Source: Candidatus Cloacimonadota bacterium (GTDB lineage Bacteria > Cloacimonadota > Cloacimonadia > JGIOTU-2). Taken from it: DNA of 64,000 nt. Below are positions 38,650 to 47,919 of this stretch, piece after piece. A program made the translations under genes and the position numbers. Within the stretch, counting starts at the first letter, position 1. Every line of letters starts with the position of its first letter. The stretch lies in NCBI GenBank assembly GCA_030613025.1, contig JAUWMT010000003.1, positions 23,669 through 87,668 on the forward strand. Direction: 5' to 3'. The notes under the pieces were generated by a model. It ran no database searches. It was not told where the DNA came from and saw only the letters and a program-made list of their open reading frames with translations.

Positions 38650-39486
38650 TTATCCTTTTACACTTCCCAGCGTTAAACCCGAAACGAGCCATTTACTGAG
38701 GACTAAAAATACAATTATAACAGGGACGCTGATAATCAAAGCGCCTGCTGCATACATACCCCATTGTGTGGTCATATTGCCTTGCAGACTTTTCAAACCA
38801 AGTGGAATAGTGAACATATCTTCATACCACAAAACTTGTGCTGCAACCACATATTCGTTCCACGCAGCCATGAAAGAGAAAAGCGCTGTGATAACAAGAG
38901 CGGGAGATGCGAGGGGAAGAATGATTTTCCAGAAAGCATAGAATTTTCCAGCGCCGTCAACTTTTGCAGATTCTTCCAAGCTCGGAGGTATCGTATCGTA
39001 ATATCCTTTCATGAGCCAGATGCAGAAAGGAAGAGCCGATGCACTGTACATGACGATCAATCCGAGAAAACTGTTAACCAGTCCAAGCTTGGAGATCATA
39101 ATATATAAAGGAAGCAAAAGCATCGTTGCCGGAAACATCTGCGTTACGAGAAGTGCAAGCAAGCCCGACCTACGTCCGGGAAATTTATATCGCGAAAAGG
39201 CATAACCTGCTGTTGATGACAGTGCAACACCGATGATCGTAACTGCTAATGTAACTAGCAAACTATTTTTTATCCATGTGAGGAATGGCTTTTCTGTAAA
39301 GAGCTGAACGTAATTAGCCCATGTTGCGTCTTCCGGAATAATTCGCAGTGAAGTGTTGAGAAGATTGTCGCCGGGACGTAATGATATCGTGAGAACACGG
39401 AGGATCGGGAAAATAGAGATCGCGACAAATAAAAGCAGGATCGAATAGATAATTACATATTGATACCAATGTCTTGTTTTATTCAT
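38650..39486 (-). CDS. malG: Maltose/maltodextrin ABC transporter permease MalG-type
   Basis: 278 residues with six predicted membrane segments. The cytoplasmic EAA loop is clear: LEESAKVDGAGKFYAFWKIILPLASPAL, as in the carbohydrate CUT1 family. The N-terminal SLRPGDNLL and the C-terminal WLVSGLTLGSVKG are typical of MalG. It is 9 bases downstream of the MalE-MalF fusion gene, with an AAGGTGA site. No ATP-binding subunit (MalK/MsmX type) is encoded in the window, so it must borrow one from elsewhere. Confidence 0.92.
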   Translation of the reverse strand: MNKTRHWYQYVIIYSILLLFVAISIFPILRVLTISLRPGDNLLNTSLRIIPEDATWANYVQLFTEKPFLTWIKNSLLVTLAVTIIGVALSSTAGYAFSRYKFPGRRSGLLALLVTQMFPATMLLLPLYIMISKLGLVNSFLGLIVMYSASALPFCIWLMKGYYDTIPPSLEESAKVDGAGKFYAFWKIILPLASPALVITALFSFMAAWNEYVVAAQVLWYEDMFTIPLGLKSLQGNMTTQWGMYAAGALIISVPVIIVFLVLSKWLVSGLTLGSVKG

Positions 39487-39495
39487 AGCTTCACC

Positions 39496-41784
39496 TTATG
39501 CCTTATCTGCAACTTGCGTTTTTTTCAAAAACGTCACGCTAAAAACTACCAGAATGAGGAAAATGATCATCGAAAATGCAGCAGCATATCCGTAACGATA
39601 CAGATTGAATGCCGCTCGATATACATAAGAAACAAGAATGTGAGATTTATCAGCCGGCTGACCACCATTCGTGACCAACCATATCACTGTCAGTTTATTG
39701 AATGTCCATACAATTCCCAGTGTGATCGCAGGGATCATCACAGGTTTGAGAAGCGGAACAGTTACACTCCAGAATTTTTTCCAGGCAGACGCACCATCGA
39801 TCTCTGCTGCTTCATAAAGCTCTTTTGGTATGGACTGTAAACCTCCCATTGCAATGATCATCATGAAAGGCACACCGAGCCAAATATTTGTCATGATACT
39901 GGCAATGAAAGCAGTTGTCGCCCCGGAAAGCCAGTGCACCGCAGGAATGCCCAGTTTATGCAATATCAGATTGATCGCACCGGTATCATACATAAACATA
40001 CCGCGCCAGGTCAAAGCAGTGATATATTCCGGCACAGCCCAAGGCAGAATGAGTAGTACCCGAATGATCGATTTGCCGGGTAAATGCCGATTGAGCAACA
40101 CTGCAAGAAATACACCCAGAGTTACATGGAAGAATACGTTCACAACTGTCCAGACCACCGTCTTAAAGAAAACCGAATAAAATATTTTTTCTGCAAAAAC
40201 TTTAGCATACTGCCCGAAACCGATAATGGTCCACGAATTCACATTCGTCATATTCATGTTGGAGAATGAGAGCACGATATTATAAAAGAAGGGATAAATG
40301 ACAACTCCGAAAAGAATTACCGATGCGGGAACTGCCATGATAACTGCGAATCGTGCATTTTGAGTTTCAAATGAATTCGGCTTCCTCATCAATGCAAGGA
40401 TAAATTTGAACACAAGCAGATATGTAAAATACAAACCAAGTGCAATTCCAAGGATCGTAAAAATGGTTGAAGCCAAAGCAGTTTTTTTCTCGACTCCTTC
40501 TTCTGAGCCCTCATACATAGCAGCGATCTTCTGCTCACAGAGTTCCTGTTGGTATTCTGCTGCTTCGGCCGGAGTCATGTCTCCTGAGATGACATTTTGA
40601 AGCGCAGGGCGCATCGCATCCCATGCAGCTCTCATTTCAGGAATAATCGGCATGAGCTGTCCAACTTCGATCTGCTTGGCGGACATCATCATAACCGGAT
40701 CGTTTGCAATGGCAGGTCTTTCCTGAAGTGATTTCAAGCTGGGAATGGATTTGAATTTTTCTACAAACTGCTCCTGCACTTCCTCAGAAGTGAGATATTC
40801 AAGCACTCGCTTTGTAGCTTCCAAAACCTCGCCCTTTGCAGAGCTGTTTACAGAATATCCGGTGGCAGATACCATTGGAGAGCACCACATCTGGGTTTCT
40901 TCCACATAAGGAATGCGAGCCAAACCGAAATCAACATGAGGAGAAGCAATATATTTATTCCATGACCAGTCCCCATTTATTATCATTGCAGCATTGCCCT
41001 GATTGAACATATTATCCGCAATATCATAATCACACTCCGGTGGCATGATCCGAGATTTATTCCGCATATCAAGGATGAGCTGGAATGCTTTCTCTGCAGC
41101 ATGAGTATCCAACTCGGGATTGTTATTCTCATCAAAAACTTTTCCTCCGTACCCACCAAAGAATGGAATATACCAGAAAGGTTCCGTATAATTCCACACA
41201 AGCCCCCATTGATCGATTTTACCGTCAGCGTTTTTATCAACTGTCAATTTCTGTCCGAATTCTATAAGCTCATTTATCGTTTGAGGAGGTTCGGTCAACC
41301 CTGCTTCTTCAAACAATCTCTTATTATACACGAGAGCAAGATGATTTCCCATTCGGTCTGCGATCTGGTATATATGCCCTTTATATCGCACCAAACCCTG
41401 ATCAACGAATTTGTCAAAAAATTCTTCCGGATAGAGGTCTTCAATTGGTTTGATGATGCTCTCGTCACTGTCTTTTAATTTCATCACCTCAAAAGGTCCG
41501 ATCTGATCCATTGGACCATATACCAGTTCTGGTCCTCCACCGGCGAATGCAGCTGCAGCCTGGTATCCTGTGCGAACTTCCTCAGTTCCCTTTGCCAGAA
41601 CTACTACTTCGATATCCGGATTGTTCTGCTCAAAATCCTCTATGATTTTCTTTAGAATGGGTCTCTTCTCCGGCTCCATTTGATGCCAGAGATGAACGAT
41701 CGTTTTACCTTCTTCGGTTCTTTTGCATCCTATGAGTGCAAAAGCCACAATTAAGGTGAGAAAAATCAGCAATATTTTATTCAT
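39496..41784 (-). CDS. Fused maltose-binding lipoprotein and MalF-type permease
   Basis: 762 residues. Residues 1-about 425: lipobox ALIGC, then a MalE-type binding protein (TIVHLWHQMEPEKRP; YNKRLFEEAGLTEPPQTINELI; MIINGDWSWNKYI). About 435-762: a membrane part with at least seven helices and the MalF-type EAA loop (KELYEAAEIDGASAWKKFWSVTVPLLKPV). Normally these are two proteins; here one unbroken frame joins them through an added helix (TALASTIFTILGIALGLYF), which places the binding domain outside. The fusion would tether capture and channel one to one. Both lipidation and membrane anchoring are predicted, which is unusual. Confidence 0.92.
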   Translation of the reverse strand: MNKILLIFLTLIVAFALIGCKRTEEGKTIVHLWHQMEPEKRPILKKIIEDFEQNNPDIEVVVLAKGTEEVRTGYQAAAAFAGGGPELVYGPMDQIGPFEVMKLKDSDESIIKPIEDLYPEEFFDKFVDQGLVRYKGHIYQIADRMGNHLALVYNKRLFEEAGLTEPPQTINELIEFGQKLTVDKNADGKIDQWGLVWNYTEPFWYIPFFGGYGGKVFDENNNPELDTHAAEKAFQLILDMRNKSRIMPPECDYDIADNMFNQGNAAMIINGDWSWNKYIASPHVDFGLARIPYVEETQMWCSPMVSATGYSVNSSAKGEVLEATKRVLEYLTSEEVQEQFVEKFKSIPSLKSLQERPAIANDPVMMMSAKQIEVGQLMPIIPEMRAAWDAMRPALQNVISGDMTPAEAAEYQQELCEQKIAAMYEGSEEGVEKKTALASTIFTILGIALGLYFTYLLVFKFILALMRKPNSFETQNARFAVIMAVPASVILFGVVIYPFFYNIVLSFSNMNMTNVNSWTIIGFGQYAKVFAEKIFYSVFFKTVVWTVVNVFFHVTLGVFLAVLLNRHLPGKSIIRVLLILPWAVPEYITALTWRGMFMYDTGAINLILHKLGIPAVHWLSGATTAFIASIMTNIWLGVPFMMIIAMGGLQSIPKELYEAAEIDGASAWKKFWSVTVPLLKPVMIPAITLGIVWTFNKLTVIWLVTNGGQPADKSHILVSYVYRAAFNLYRYGYAAAFSMIIFLILVVFSVTFLKKTQVADKA

Positions 41785-41885
41785 ATTATATCAATAGGGC
41801 GAATATTTCAAAACAAATGAAAACAAAAAAACAAGCAAACTTTTGTCAACTAAAATGGGTTCGCAGCACTAAATCAAATCATTAA

Positions 41886-43025
41886 CTACTTTTCTTTTAG
41901 CACTTCCTCGTACATTTCTTTGGTTTGCTTTGCAATGATCTTCCAATCAAAAAATTCCTCAACTCTTTTCCGTCCGTTCTCTCCGAATTTCTTCGCTAAT
42001 GCTTTATCATATAGCAGCTTATTGATCTTTTCTGAAAGCTGCTTTGGCTTAGCCGGCTCAACGAAAAATCCGGTCTCGCCTTCCACGACAACTTCCTTTA
42101 TTCCGCCAACTTTACTTGCAACGACAGGAGTCTTACACGCCATAGCTTCAAGGTTTATGATACCAAATGGCTCATAGATTGATGGACATGCAAAGACCGA
42201 GGCGTTGCTGTACAATTCGATATACTGCTCTTCTTTTAGCAGCTTGTTTATCCACAAGGTATTGGTCGTTTCCTTCATCTTTTTTGTAATCAGCTGCTCG
42301 ATTTCAGGAGTGTCCGGTGCACTTGTGCAGAATACAACTTTTGCTTTGATATCTTTCGCTGCCTCGATGAGATAGACCATCCCCTTCTGCTGGGTAGTTC
42401 TTCCCACAAAAAGTACAAATTCCTCATCGATGCCATATTCTTTCAGCGTGTAGTCAGTCAGCGTTTCTTTCCATTTACGTAAATCGATTCCATTATAAAT
42501 AACCTTTATCTTTTTCTCATCGATATCAAAATATTTTAGGATATCGGCTTTCATCATTTTGGAAACTGCGACAACTCTGTCTGCATTTTCGATGCCGAGT
42601 TTCTCCACCCAACTGCTAAGTTTATAACCTGATCCAAGCTGCTCTTCCTTCCATGGACGAAGTGGCTCAAGACTGTGTGAGGTAAGCACGAACTTGTTAT
42701 CATATAGCATTTTAGCAAGAAAGCCGGCAAAGGCAGCATACCAAGTGTGAGTATGTACAATGTCGGAATCCATTACATCATTAACGATCGAAAGGTCTAT
42801 TCCAAGTGTATCGAGGGCTTTGCTTATGCGTGGATCACCTTCCAGCTTTCCAAGAGTTGAATATCCTTTGATGCGATATCCTTCTTCTTTGATATCTTGC
42901 TCGCCAAAGCTTCTCACCTCGATATCTATCATTTTGCGAAGTTCCTGAACGAGATATCGAACGTGCACTCCAGCGCCGCCATATACATTCGGCGGATATT
43001 CTTTAGTAATAAATGTAACTTTCAT
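41886..43025 (-). CDS. glgM: GT4 glycogen synthase-like enzyme, probable maltose-1-phosphate synthase (GlgM)
   Basis: The start is taken at ATG 43025 (MKVTFITKEYPPNVYGGAGVHVRYL), preceded by AGAAAGG; an upstream ATG at 43079 would overlap glgE and break the conserved start. 379 residues: a GT4 family of the actinobacterial GlgA/GlgM type, with VHTHTWYAA, VIYNGIDLRKW, FVGRTTQQKGMVYLIEAA and the nucleotide-sugar Glu motif FACPSIYEPFGIINLEAMA. GlgM joins ADP-glucose and glucose-1-phosphate to give maltose-1-phosphate, the GlgE substrate. The 10-base gap to glgE favours that role over plain glycogen synthase. Confidence 0.85.
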   Translation of the reverse strand: MKVTFITKEYPPNVYGGAGVHVRYLVQELRKMIDIEVRSFGEQDIKEEGYRIKGYSTLGKLEGDPRISKALDTLGIDLSIVNDVMDSDIVHTHTWYAAFAGFLAKMLYDNKFVLTSHSLEPLRPWKEEQLGSGYKLSSWVEKLGIENADRVVAVSKMMKADILKYFDIDEKKIKVIYNGIDLRKWKETLTDYTLKEYGIDEEFVLFVGRTTQQKGMVYLIEAAKDIKAKVVFCTSAPDTPEIEQLITKKMKETTNTLWINKLLKEEQYIELYSNASVFACPSIYEPFGIINLEAMACKTPVVASKVGGIKEVVVEGETGFFVEPAKPKQLSEKINKLLYDKALAKKFGENGRKRVEEFFDWKIIAKQTKEMYEEVLKEK

Positions 43026-43035
43026 AAGAACCTTT

Positions 43036-44733
43036 CTAATATTTTTTATGTAGCATGAAAATCCATGCAGGATCTTCATTTTGTAATGTTATTGATAATT
43101 CTTTCCCTTTATGTGTAAAGGTTTTTTCTGATAACAATTCCTCGATAGTATATTCTTCATCAGCATGAATACCGAATTTTTCTAAGGGCAAATGCAGCAC
43201 ACTCGAATGTTCGTTATAAGCATCCATATTGACAGCAACGAGGACTGTGTTCTCTTTATCATAGGAAGTTTTTCCATAAAAGAGAATGTTATCATCTGAG
43301 GATTCGTAGAAAGATAGATTGCGATAATAATGGAGCGCAGTGTTTTCTCTTCGTATTTGGTTGAGTTTCTTAATATAAAATTTGATATTGCCTGGTCTAT
43401 CCCAGTCCCAGACTTTGTAATCATATTTTTCTGAATCGAGGTATTCTTCAGTGCCTGGAATCGCCTTATTTTCGCAGAGTTCATAACCATTATACATTCC
43501 ATACACAGAAGAGAGCGTACTTGCCAGCACAATTCTCTGCATGAACGCAGGGCGTCCTGCTTCCTGTAAGAGTGGCATGAGAATATCAGGCGTATTGGTA
43601 AAGAAATTTCCCCTGAAGTAATACTGCATATCCGTCATGGTGAGCTCGGTAAGATATTCTGTAAAATCAAACTTGTTATAACGCCATGTGAAGTAGGTGT
43701 ATGATTGCGTAAAGCCAATTTTTGCCAGAAGCTTCATCATTTTGGGCTCGGTGAACGCTTCTGCAAGCAGTATCGCGCTGGAATCTTTTTCATGAATTTC
43801 CCGACTTATCCACTCCCAGAATTTAACCGGTTTTGTATGAGGATTATCCACGCGAAACGTGCGAATTCCCTGATCGATCCAGAAAAGGAAAATATCTCGA
43901 AGTTCGTTCCACAATTCCAGATAATTCTCGCATTCGAAATTCAGCGGATGTACATCTTCATATTTCTTTGGCGGATTTTCTGCATACTTAATTGTGCCGT
44001 CGGGATTATGAAAAAACCACTCCGGATACTGTTTTATCCAGGGATGGTCAGGCGAGCAAGTAAAGATAATATCGAGGACTAATTCAATGCCGAATTTGGC
44101 AGCTTCTTCTATGAAACGATGAAAATCCTCCATCGTACCGAAATCAGGATTGACCGCTTTATGTCCACCATGCTCATTGCCGATAGAATAGAGACTACCG
44201 GGATCATCGGGACCTGCTTGGAGCGAATTATTCGGACCTTTCTTATTTGTTTTGCCAACAGGATAAGTGGGTGCAAGATATATCGTGTCAAAGCCAAGAT
44301 CGTGCACATATGGCAAGCGTTTTATCATGTCATCGAAAGTGGCACTTTTGCCTTTAACTTTTCCCTGCGATCTGGGCCACATCTCATACCATGCTGCGAA
44401 GCGTGCTCGTGGTCTATCAAAATAGACTTCATAAATTTGCTCATGAATAATGCCCTCGCCATTCATTTCAACAACAAAAGTGTATTCGTATAAACCCGTT
44501 TCATTTGTTTCTATTGCTGCTTCATATCGGTTTGTCTCGACTAAATTCATAATGATTTGCTGCCAGTGCTTTTCTGCTTTTTTCCTGAAATTCAGAAAGA
44601 CTTTCGAGGTCTCATTCAGTCCGGTAATAGTGACATATATTTTGAATGGCAAGTCGGTTTCCCACTTACAATAATACTGCCCTTCGTCAACAAGCGGGGC
44701 TATATTGGAAAAGGTGATTTCATTATTTTCCAT
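43036..44733 (-). CDS. glgE: Alpha-1,4-glucan:maltose-1-phosphate maltosyltransferase GlgE (GH13_3)
   Basis: GlgE extends alpha-glucan chains by two glucose units from maltose-1-phosphate. Diagnostic stretches: ARFAAWYEMWPRSQG, KKGPNNSLQAGPDDPGS, YSIGNEHGGHKAVNP, IKYAENPPKKYEDVHPLNFE and IGFTQSYTYFTWR. Asp296 (RTFRVDNPHTKP) is the nucleophile and Glu325 (LLAEAFTEP) the acid; their spacing of 29 equals that of characterised GlgE. At 565 residues it is shorter than typical (about 650-700), mainly in the N-terminal domain. No signal peptide. No good ribosome site is seen at ATG 44733. It is the first gene of the minus-strand glucan cluster. Confidence 0.95.
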   Translation of the reverse strand: MENNEITFSNIAPLVDEGQYYCKWETDLPFKIYVTITGLNETSKVFLNFRKKAEKHWQQIIMNLVETNRYEAAIETNETGLYEYTFVVEMNGEGIIHEQIYEVYFDRPRARFAAWYEMWPRSQGKVKGKSATFDDMIKRLPYVHDLGFDTIYLAPTYPVGKTNKKGPNNSLQAGPDDPGSLYSIGNEHGGHKAVNPDFGTMEDFHRFIEEAAKFGIELVLDIIFTCSPDHPWIKQYPEWFFHNPDGTIKYAENPPKKYEDVHPLNFECENYLELWNELRDIFLFWIDQGIRTFRVDNPHTKPVKFWEWISREIHEKDSSAILLAEAFTEPKMMKLLAKIGFTQSYTYFTWRYNKFDFTEYLTELTMTDMQYYFRGNFFTNTPDILMPLLQEAGRPAFMQRIVLASTLSSVYGMYNGYELCENKAIPGTEEYLDSEKYDYKVWDWDRPGNIKFYIKKLNQIRRENTALHYYRNLSFYESSDDNILFYGKTSYDKENTVLVAVNMDAYNEHSSVLHLPLEKFGIHADEEYTIEELLSEKTFTHKGKELSITLQNEDPAWIFMLHKKY

Positions 44734-44805
44734 GCGACTTTTGCATTATTTATAGGATATGATGTCAAGGTTTTTGGGGCTGGTGCCTGCATTAAAGAAT
44801 TTTAA

Positions 44806-45200
44806 CCACCCGTCTTCACTACGTTACACCGTGGCATGTGAAAAACACGAAAAAAGAAGAATGGAACACAGATTAACGCTGATGATACTGATAAGAACTG
44901 ATTCGAAAAATTAAAGAAATTTAAAATAAATTTAATTATTAATCTGCGTTCATCCGTGAAAATCCGTCCGCCAGCTGGCGGATTGAAGAATGGAACACGG
45001 ATCAACGCTGATGAAATGAATAAACATCGATAGAGATATTAACTAAAAAATAATAAATAAAGAAAATTCTTAAAATTGACTATCTCCGTGGCAGAGCCAA
45101 GGAGTATTTCGCCAATTTTATTTCAATCCAATGATTGAAAACAGAATTTTCATTATTTTACATCACCCCAGCCCTCTCCAAAATGGAGATGGAGAAATTG
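44806..45200. repeat. Repeat-filled intergenic region
   Basis: The 637 bases between glgE and the NfeD-like gene hold no gene. They contain: an inverted copy of the CACGG...GAAGACGGxTGG element (44806-44834; other copy 62209-62237); a 30-base direct repeat starting GAAGAATGGAACAC at 44856-44885 and 44985-45014 (two differences), with a related inverted stretch at 44937-44956; the 16-bp palindrome TCCGCCAGCTGGCGGA (44967-44982); and a CACCCCAGCCCTCTCC element (about 45165-45200). This looks like an accretion of short mobile repeats. Confidence 0.65.
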
Positions 45201-45326
45201 GAAACCACGAGGCAGAGCCTCGAGGAATTATTTGATTAAATTTATTTTTAAAATTTCCATTTTCTAAATTTTTTTTCGTGTTTTTCATGTCATTTCGTGG
45301 TTAATAATATTTTTTTCAAGAAATAG

Positions 45327-45357
45327 TTGACAGTCAAAAATTGATTACTCAAATAAT
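45327..45357 (+). promoter_or_regulatory. Possible promoter of the NfeD-like gene
   Basis: TTGACA at 45327-45332 with AATAAT at 45352-45357 (19-base spacing), 13 bases before the start codon. The -35 box is perfect; the -10 box and spacing are weak. TTGACA also occurs ahead of malQ (5614-5619) and ndk. Confidence 0.3.
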
Positions 45358-45370
45358 AGCGGAGTATCAA

Positions 45371-46666
45371 ATGAAAAAAATATTTATTATAATTTTTATT
45401 TTATTTCTTCCTTTTATTGTTAACGCACAAACTACAATTGATGAGATATACATTCTTACAGTGGACGGAACGATCGGACCACCGATAGCAAATTATATTA
45501 TAGACAGGATCGAAAAAGCTGAAGCGGTTGATGCAGCAGTTCTCATCGAGATCAACACACCTGGCGGACTCGATACTTCTATGAGGGAAATTATCCAAAA
45601 GATAATGAATGCTGATGTGCCGGTTATAGGATATGTAACTCCAGAAGGTGCTCGGGCTGCATCTGCAGGAGCAATTATTATGCTTGCCTGCGATATAAAT
45701 GCAATGACTCCAACATCGAGCATCGGCGCTGCTCATCCTGTTTCAATGGGAGCAAAGATAGATTCTACAATGGAAAAGAAAATCGTAAATGACATGCTCT
45801 CCTATGTCGCATCCATTGCACAGAAAACAGGCAGAAACGAAGAGATCGCAAAAAAGATGGTTTCCGAAAGCATATCCCTTCATGCAAGAGAAGCACTGGA
45901 AGAAAACGTCATAAATTATGTTGCTTCTTCAAGAAAAGAACTATTCAAACAAATAGATTCCTCTGAAATAATCAAAAATGACAGGGTGTTTATAATGCGT
46001 ACTGAGCATGCAGATGTTATTCCTCATAGAATGAATTTCATAGAAAAATTTTTATACCACATTAGCAATCCCAATATTGCCTATATTCTCCTAATGCTTG
46101 GAATTTATGGTATTATTGCAGAATTCTCCTCTCCGGGAATCGGTTTCGCTGGAGTTTTCGGTGCAATCTCTCTGCTACTCGCCTTCTTTGCGCTTTCAAG
46201 TCTGCCGATCAATATTGTGGGTTTATTACTTATTATAGTTGGATTCATCTTGATCTTACTTGAATTAAGGGTGCAATCCTCCGGAATATTAGGAATAGGA
46301 GGTGTCGTGGGTATTGTACTTGGCTCTATGATGTTGATCCAATCCAAAGCACCATTCCTTCGAATTTCACTCTCTCTAATAATCGGCGTCGCTATCTTTA
46401 CGATACTGTTCTTTCTGCTACTTGCCACGCTTGTGGTTAAAGTTCATAAAAGCAAAGTTGTCACTGGACGAGAGGGTGAGATCGGCGAAAGAGGGCTCGC
46501 AAGAACGGTTCTCGATCCCGAAGGACAGGTTTTTGTCCGTGGCGAACTTTGGACTGCGATTTCCACAGAAGGAAAAATCGATGCGAACGAACCCGTCGAA
46601 GTGGTGAAAATTGACAATCTTACACTCTGGGTCAAAAGGGTATCATCACAGTTTGAAAATTCTTGA
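45371..46666 (+). CDS. NfeD-family membrane-bound ClpP-class serine protease
   Basis: Start at ATG 45371 (MKKIFIIIFILFLPFIVNAQ signal), since a GGAG site lies just ahead; the longer frame from 45341 has none. 431 residues. The ClpP-like domain (about 25-225) has TPGGLDTSMREI, the Ser motif ARAASAGAIIMLACD, TSSIGAAHPV and the Lys-containing KKMVSESISLHAREALE. Four or five membrane helices follow (about 235-360) and a soluble NfeD/OB domain ends it (GEIGERGLARTVLDPEGQVFVRGELW). The family acts in membrane protein quality control, usually with a stomatin partner. None is adjacent here. Confidence 0.92.
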   Translation: MKKIFIIIFILFLPFIVNAQTTIDEIYILTVDGTIGPPIANYIIDRIEKAEAVDAAVLIEINTPGGLDTSMREIIQKIMNADVPVIGYVTPEGARAASAGAIIMLACDINAMTPTSSIGAAHPVSMGAKIDSTMEKKIVNDMLSYVASIAQKTGRNEEIAKKMVSESISLHAREALEENVINYVASSRKELFKQIDSSEIIKNDRVFIMRTEHADVIPHRMNFIEKFLYHISNPNIAYILLMLGIYGIIAEFSSPGIGFAGVFGAISLLLAFFALSSLPINIVGLLLIIVGFILILLELRVQSSGILGIGGVVGIVLGSMMLIQSKAPFLRISLSLIIGVAIFTILFFLLLATLVVKVHKSKVVTGREGEIGERGLARTVLDPEGQVFVRGELWTAISTEGKIDANEPVEVVKIDNLTLWVKRVSSQFENS

Positions 46667-46718
46667 CGAACTATCCGCCACTCGGATTTTTCAGAAAATT
46701 TTCTTAAAAGGAGAACAA

Positions 46719-47684
46719 ATGAAAAAATATCTTCCAATATTCTTGGTAATTATTGCTGTATTGGTTCTTGCTGCATGTCAAAGCATGTATATGAGAACAG
46801 CCCGATTAGCCATCCGAGATGAAGACGATCCGGACAAAGCCATCGAAAATCTAAAAAAAGAAATTGAAGCCAATCCCGGAAATGCAGACGCATACCTCTT
46901 CATGTCCCAAATTTACGGTCAATACAAGGAAGATTATTACACATCTTATCAATATGCAAAAAAAGCATTAAACGCCGATCCTGCGAAGGATAAAGAAGTT
47001 AATCTTATCTATCTTACTACATGGAGCCAACTCCATAATCAGGGGCTTGAAGCGATGAACGCTCAGAATTACCAGGAAGCCATACTCAAACTGGAGCAAG
47101 CTCATGAGATCGAGCCCGACAGTATAATGACTTTTGAACTTCTCGGTGACACATACGTGCGGGCAGATTCTATTGATAAAGCTCTGGATATTTATCTTCA
47201 AATTTATGATAAAGATCCGGAAAATATATTTGCGATCAATAGAATTGCCACAACTTATTTTAATCAAAACAAAAATGAAAAAGCCGTTGAATATTTTTTA
47301 GTTCTTCATAATTTAGAACCTGATAAGACTGACTGGCTCTACAATATGTGGGTAGCTGAGATCAAACTGGGAAACACGGAAGCAGCACTGAATTATGCAA
47401 TAAAAGCTGTCGCCATCGATCCGAATAATACAGAATTGCTCACTAATATTGCAGATATGCAATTCAATCAAAAAAATTATGTCGAATCAGCAGAATACTA
47501 TGCAAAAGCCATTGATGTTGATCCCACCAAACTTGAAACACTTAAATATCTTTGCTACTGCCTGAGCAATATAAAGAATTATACTGCCCTCGTCACCTAT
47601 TCAGAAAAATGGCTTGAGCTCGAACCTGACAGCACTGAAGCTCAGCAGTTCCTTAATCTCGCAAAGCAAATGTTAAATAAATAA
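46719..47684 (+). CDS. TPR-repeat lipoprotein
   Basis: Start at ATG 46719 after AAAGGAGAACAA; the frame extends upstream but overlaps the NfeD gene without a signal. 321 residues; lipobox LVLAAC. The body is made of tetratricopeptide repeats: IENLKKEIEANPGNADAYLF, AILKLEQAHEIEPDSIMTFE, ALDIYLQIYDKDPENIFAIN, ALNYAIKAVAIDPNNTELL and SAEYYAKAIDVDPTKLETLK. It is probably a lipid-anchored scaffold at a membrane; the partner is unknown. It follows the NfeD gene by 52 bases. Confidence 0.88.
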   Translation: MKKYLPIFLVIIAVLVLAACQSMYMRTARLAIRDEDDPDKAIENLKKEIEANPGNADAYLFMSQIYGQYKEDYYTSYQYAKKALNADPAKDKEVNLIYLTTWSQLHNQGLEAMNAQNYQEAILKLEQAHEIEPDSIMTFELLGDTYVRADSIDKALDIYLQIYDKDPENIFAINRIATTYFNQNKNEKAVEYFLVLHNLEPDKTDWLYNMWVAEIKLGNTEAALNYAIKAVAIDPNNTELLTNIADMQFNQKNYVESAEYYAKAIDVDPTKLETLKYLCYCLSNIKNYTALVTYSEKWLELEPDSTEAQQFLNLAKQMLNK

Positions 47685-47722
47685 ATGGTGCAAAAGCATC
47701 AAAAAAAACATAAGGGGGACAC

Positions 47723-47908
47723 ATGAAAATACTTGCATGGATTTGCGGTATTCTCGCTGTGCTCATGGTTATCTTCGCTCTTATCATGGGGCTATTTGGC
47801 GTTGTTCCATTCCTTAGCGTCACCAAGGGCATCAACTTCATTCACTTCGCCAATACTCTTATTCTATTTACCATTGCATTGCTCCTTTGTAACAAGAAGA
47901 AGGAGTAA
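47723..47908 (+). CDS. Small membrane protein
   Basis: 61 residues with two hydrophobic helices (ILAWICGILAVLMVIFALIM, then FANTLILFTIALLLC) and a KKKE end. A strong AAGGGGG site six bases before ATG and the compact gap to the flanking genes support real expression. No family recognised. A second frame at 47733 overlaps it but lacks a ribosome site. Confidence 0.65.
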   Translation: MKILAWICGILAVLMVIFALIMGLFGVVPFLSVTKGINFIHFANTLILFTIALLLCNKKKE

Positions 47909-47919
47909 CACAGACGTAG

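Noticed and set aside
41784..41800. TATAAT-like bases next to the MalE-MalF start as a leaderless promoter
   Set aside because: The box touches the start codon, leaving no room for a transcription start at the usual distance; treated as chance in AT-rich DNA.
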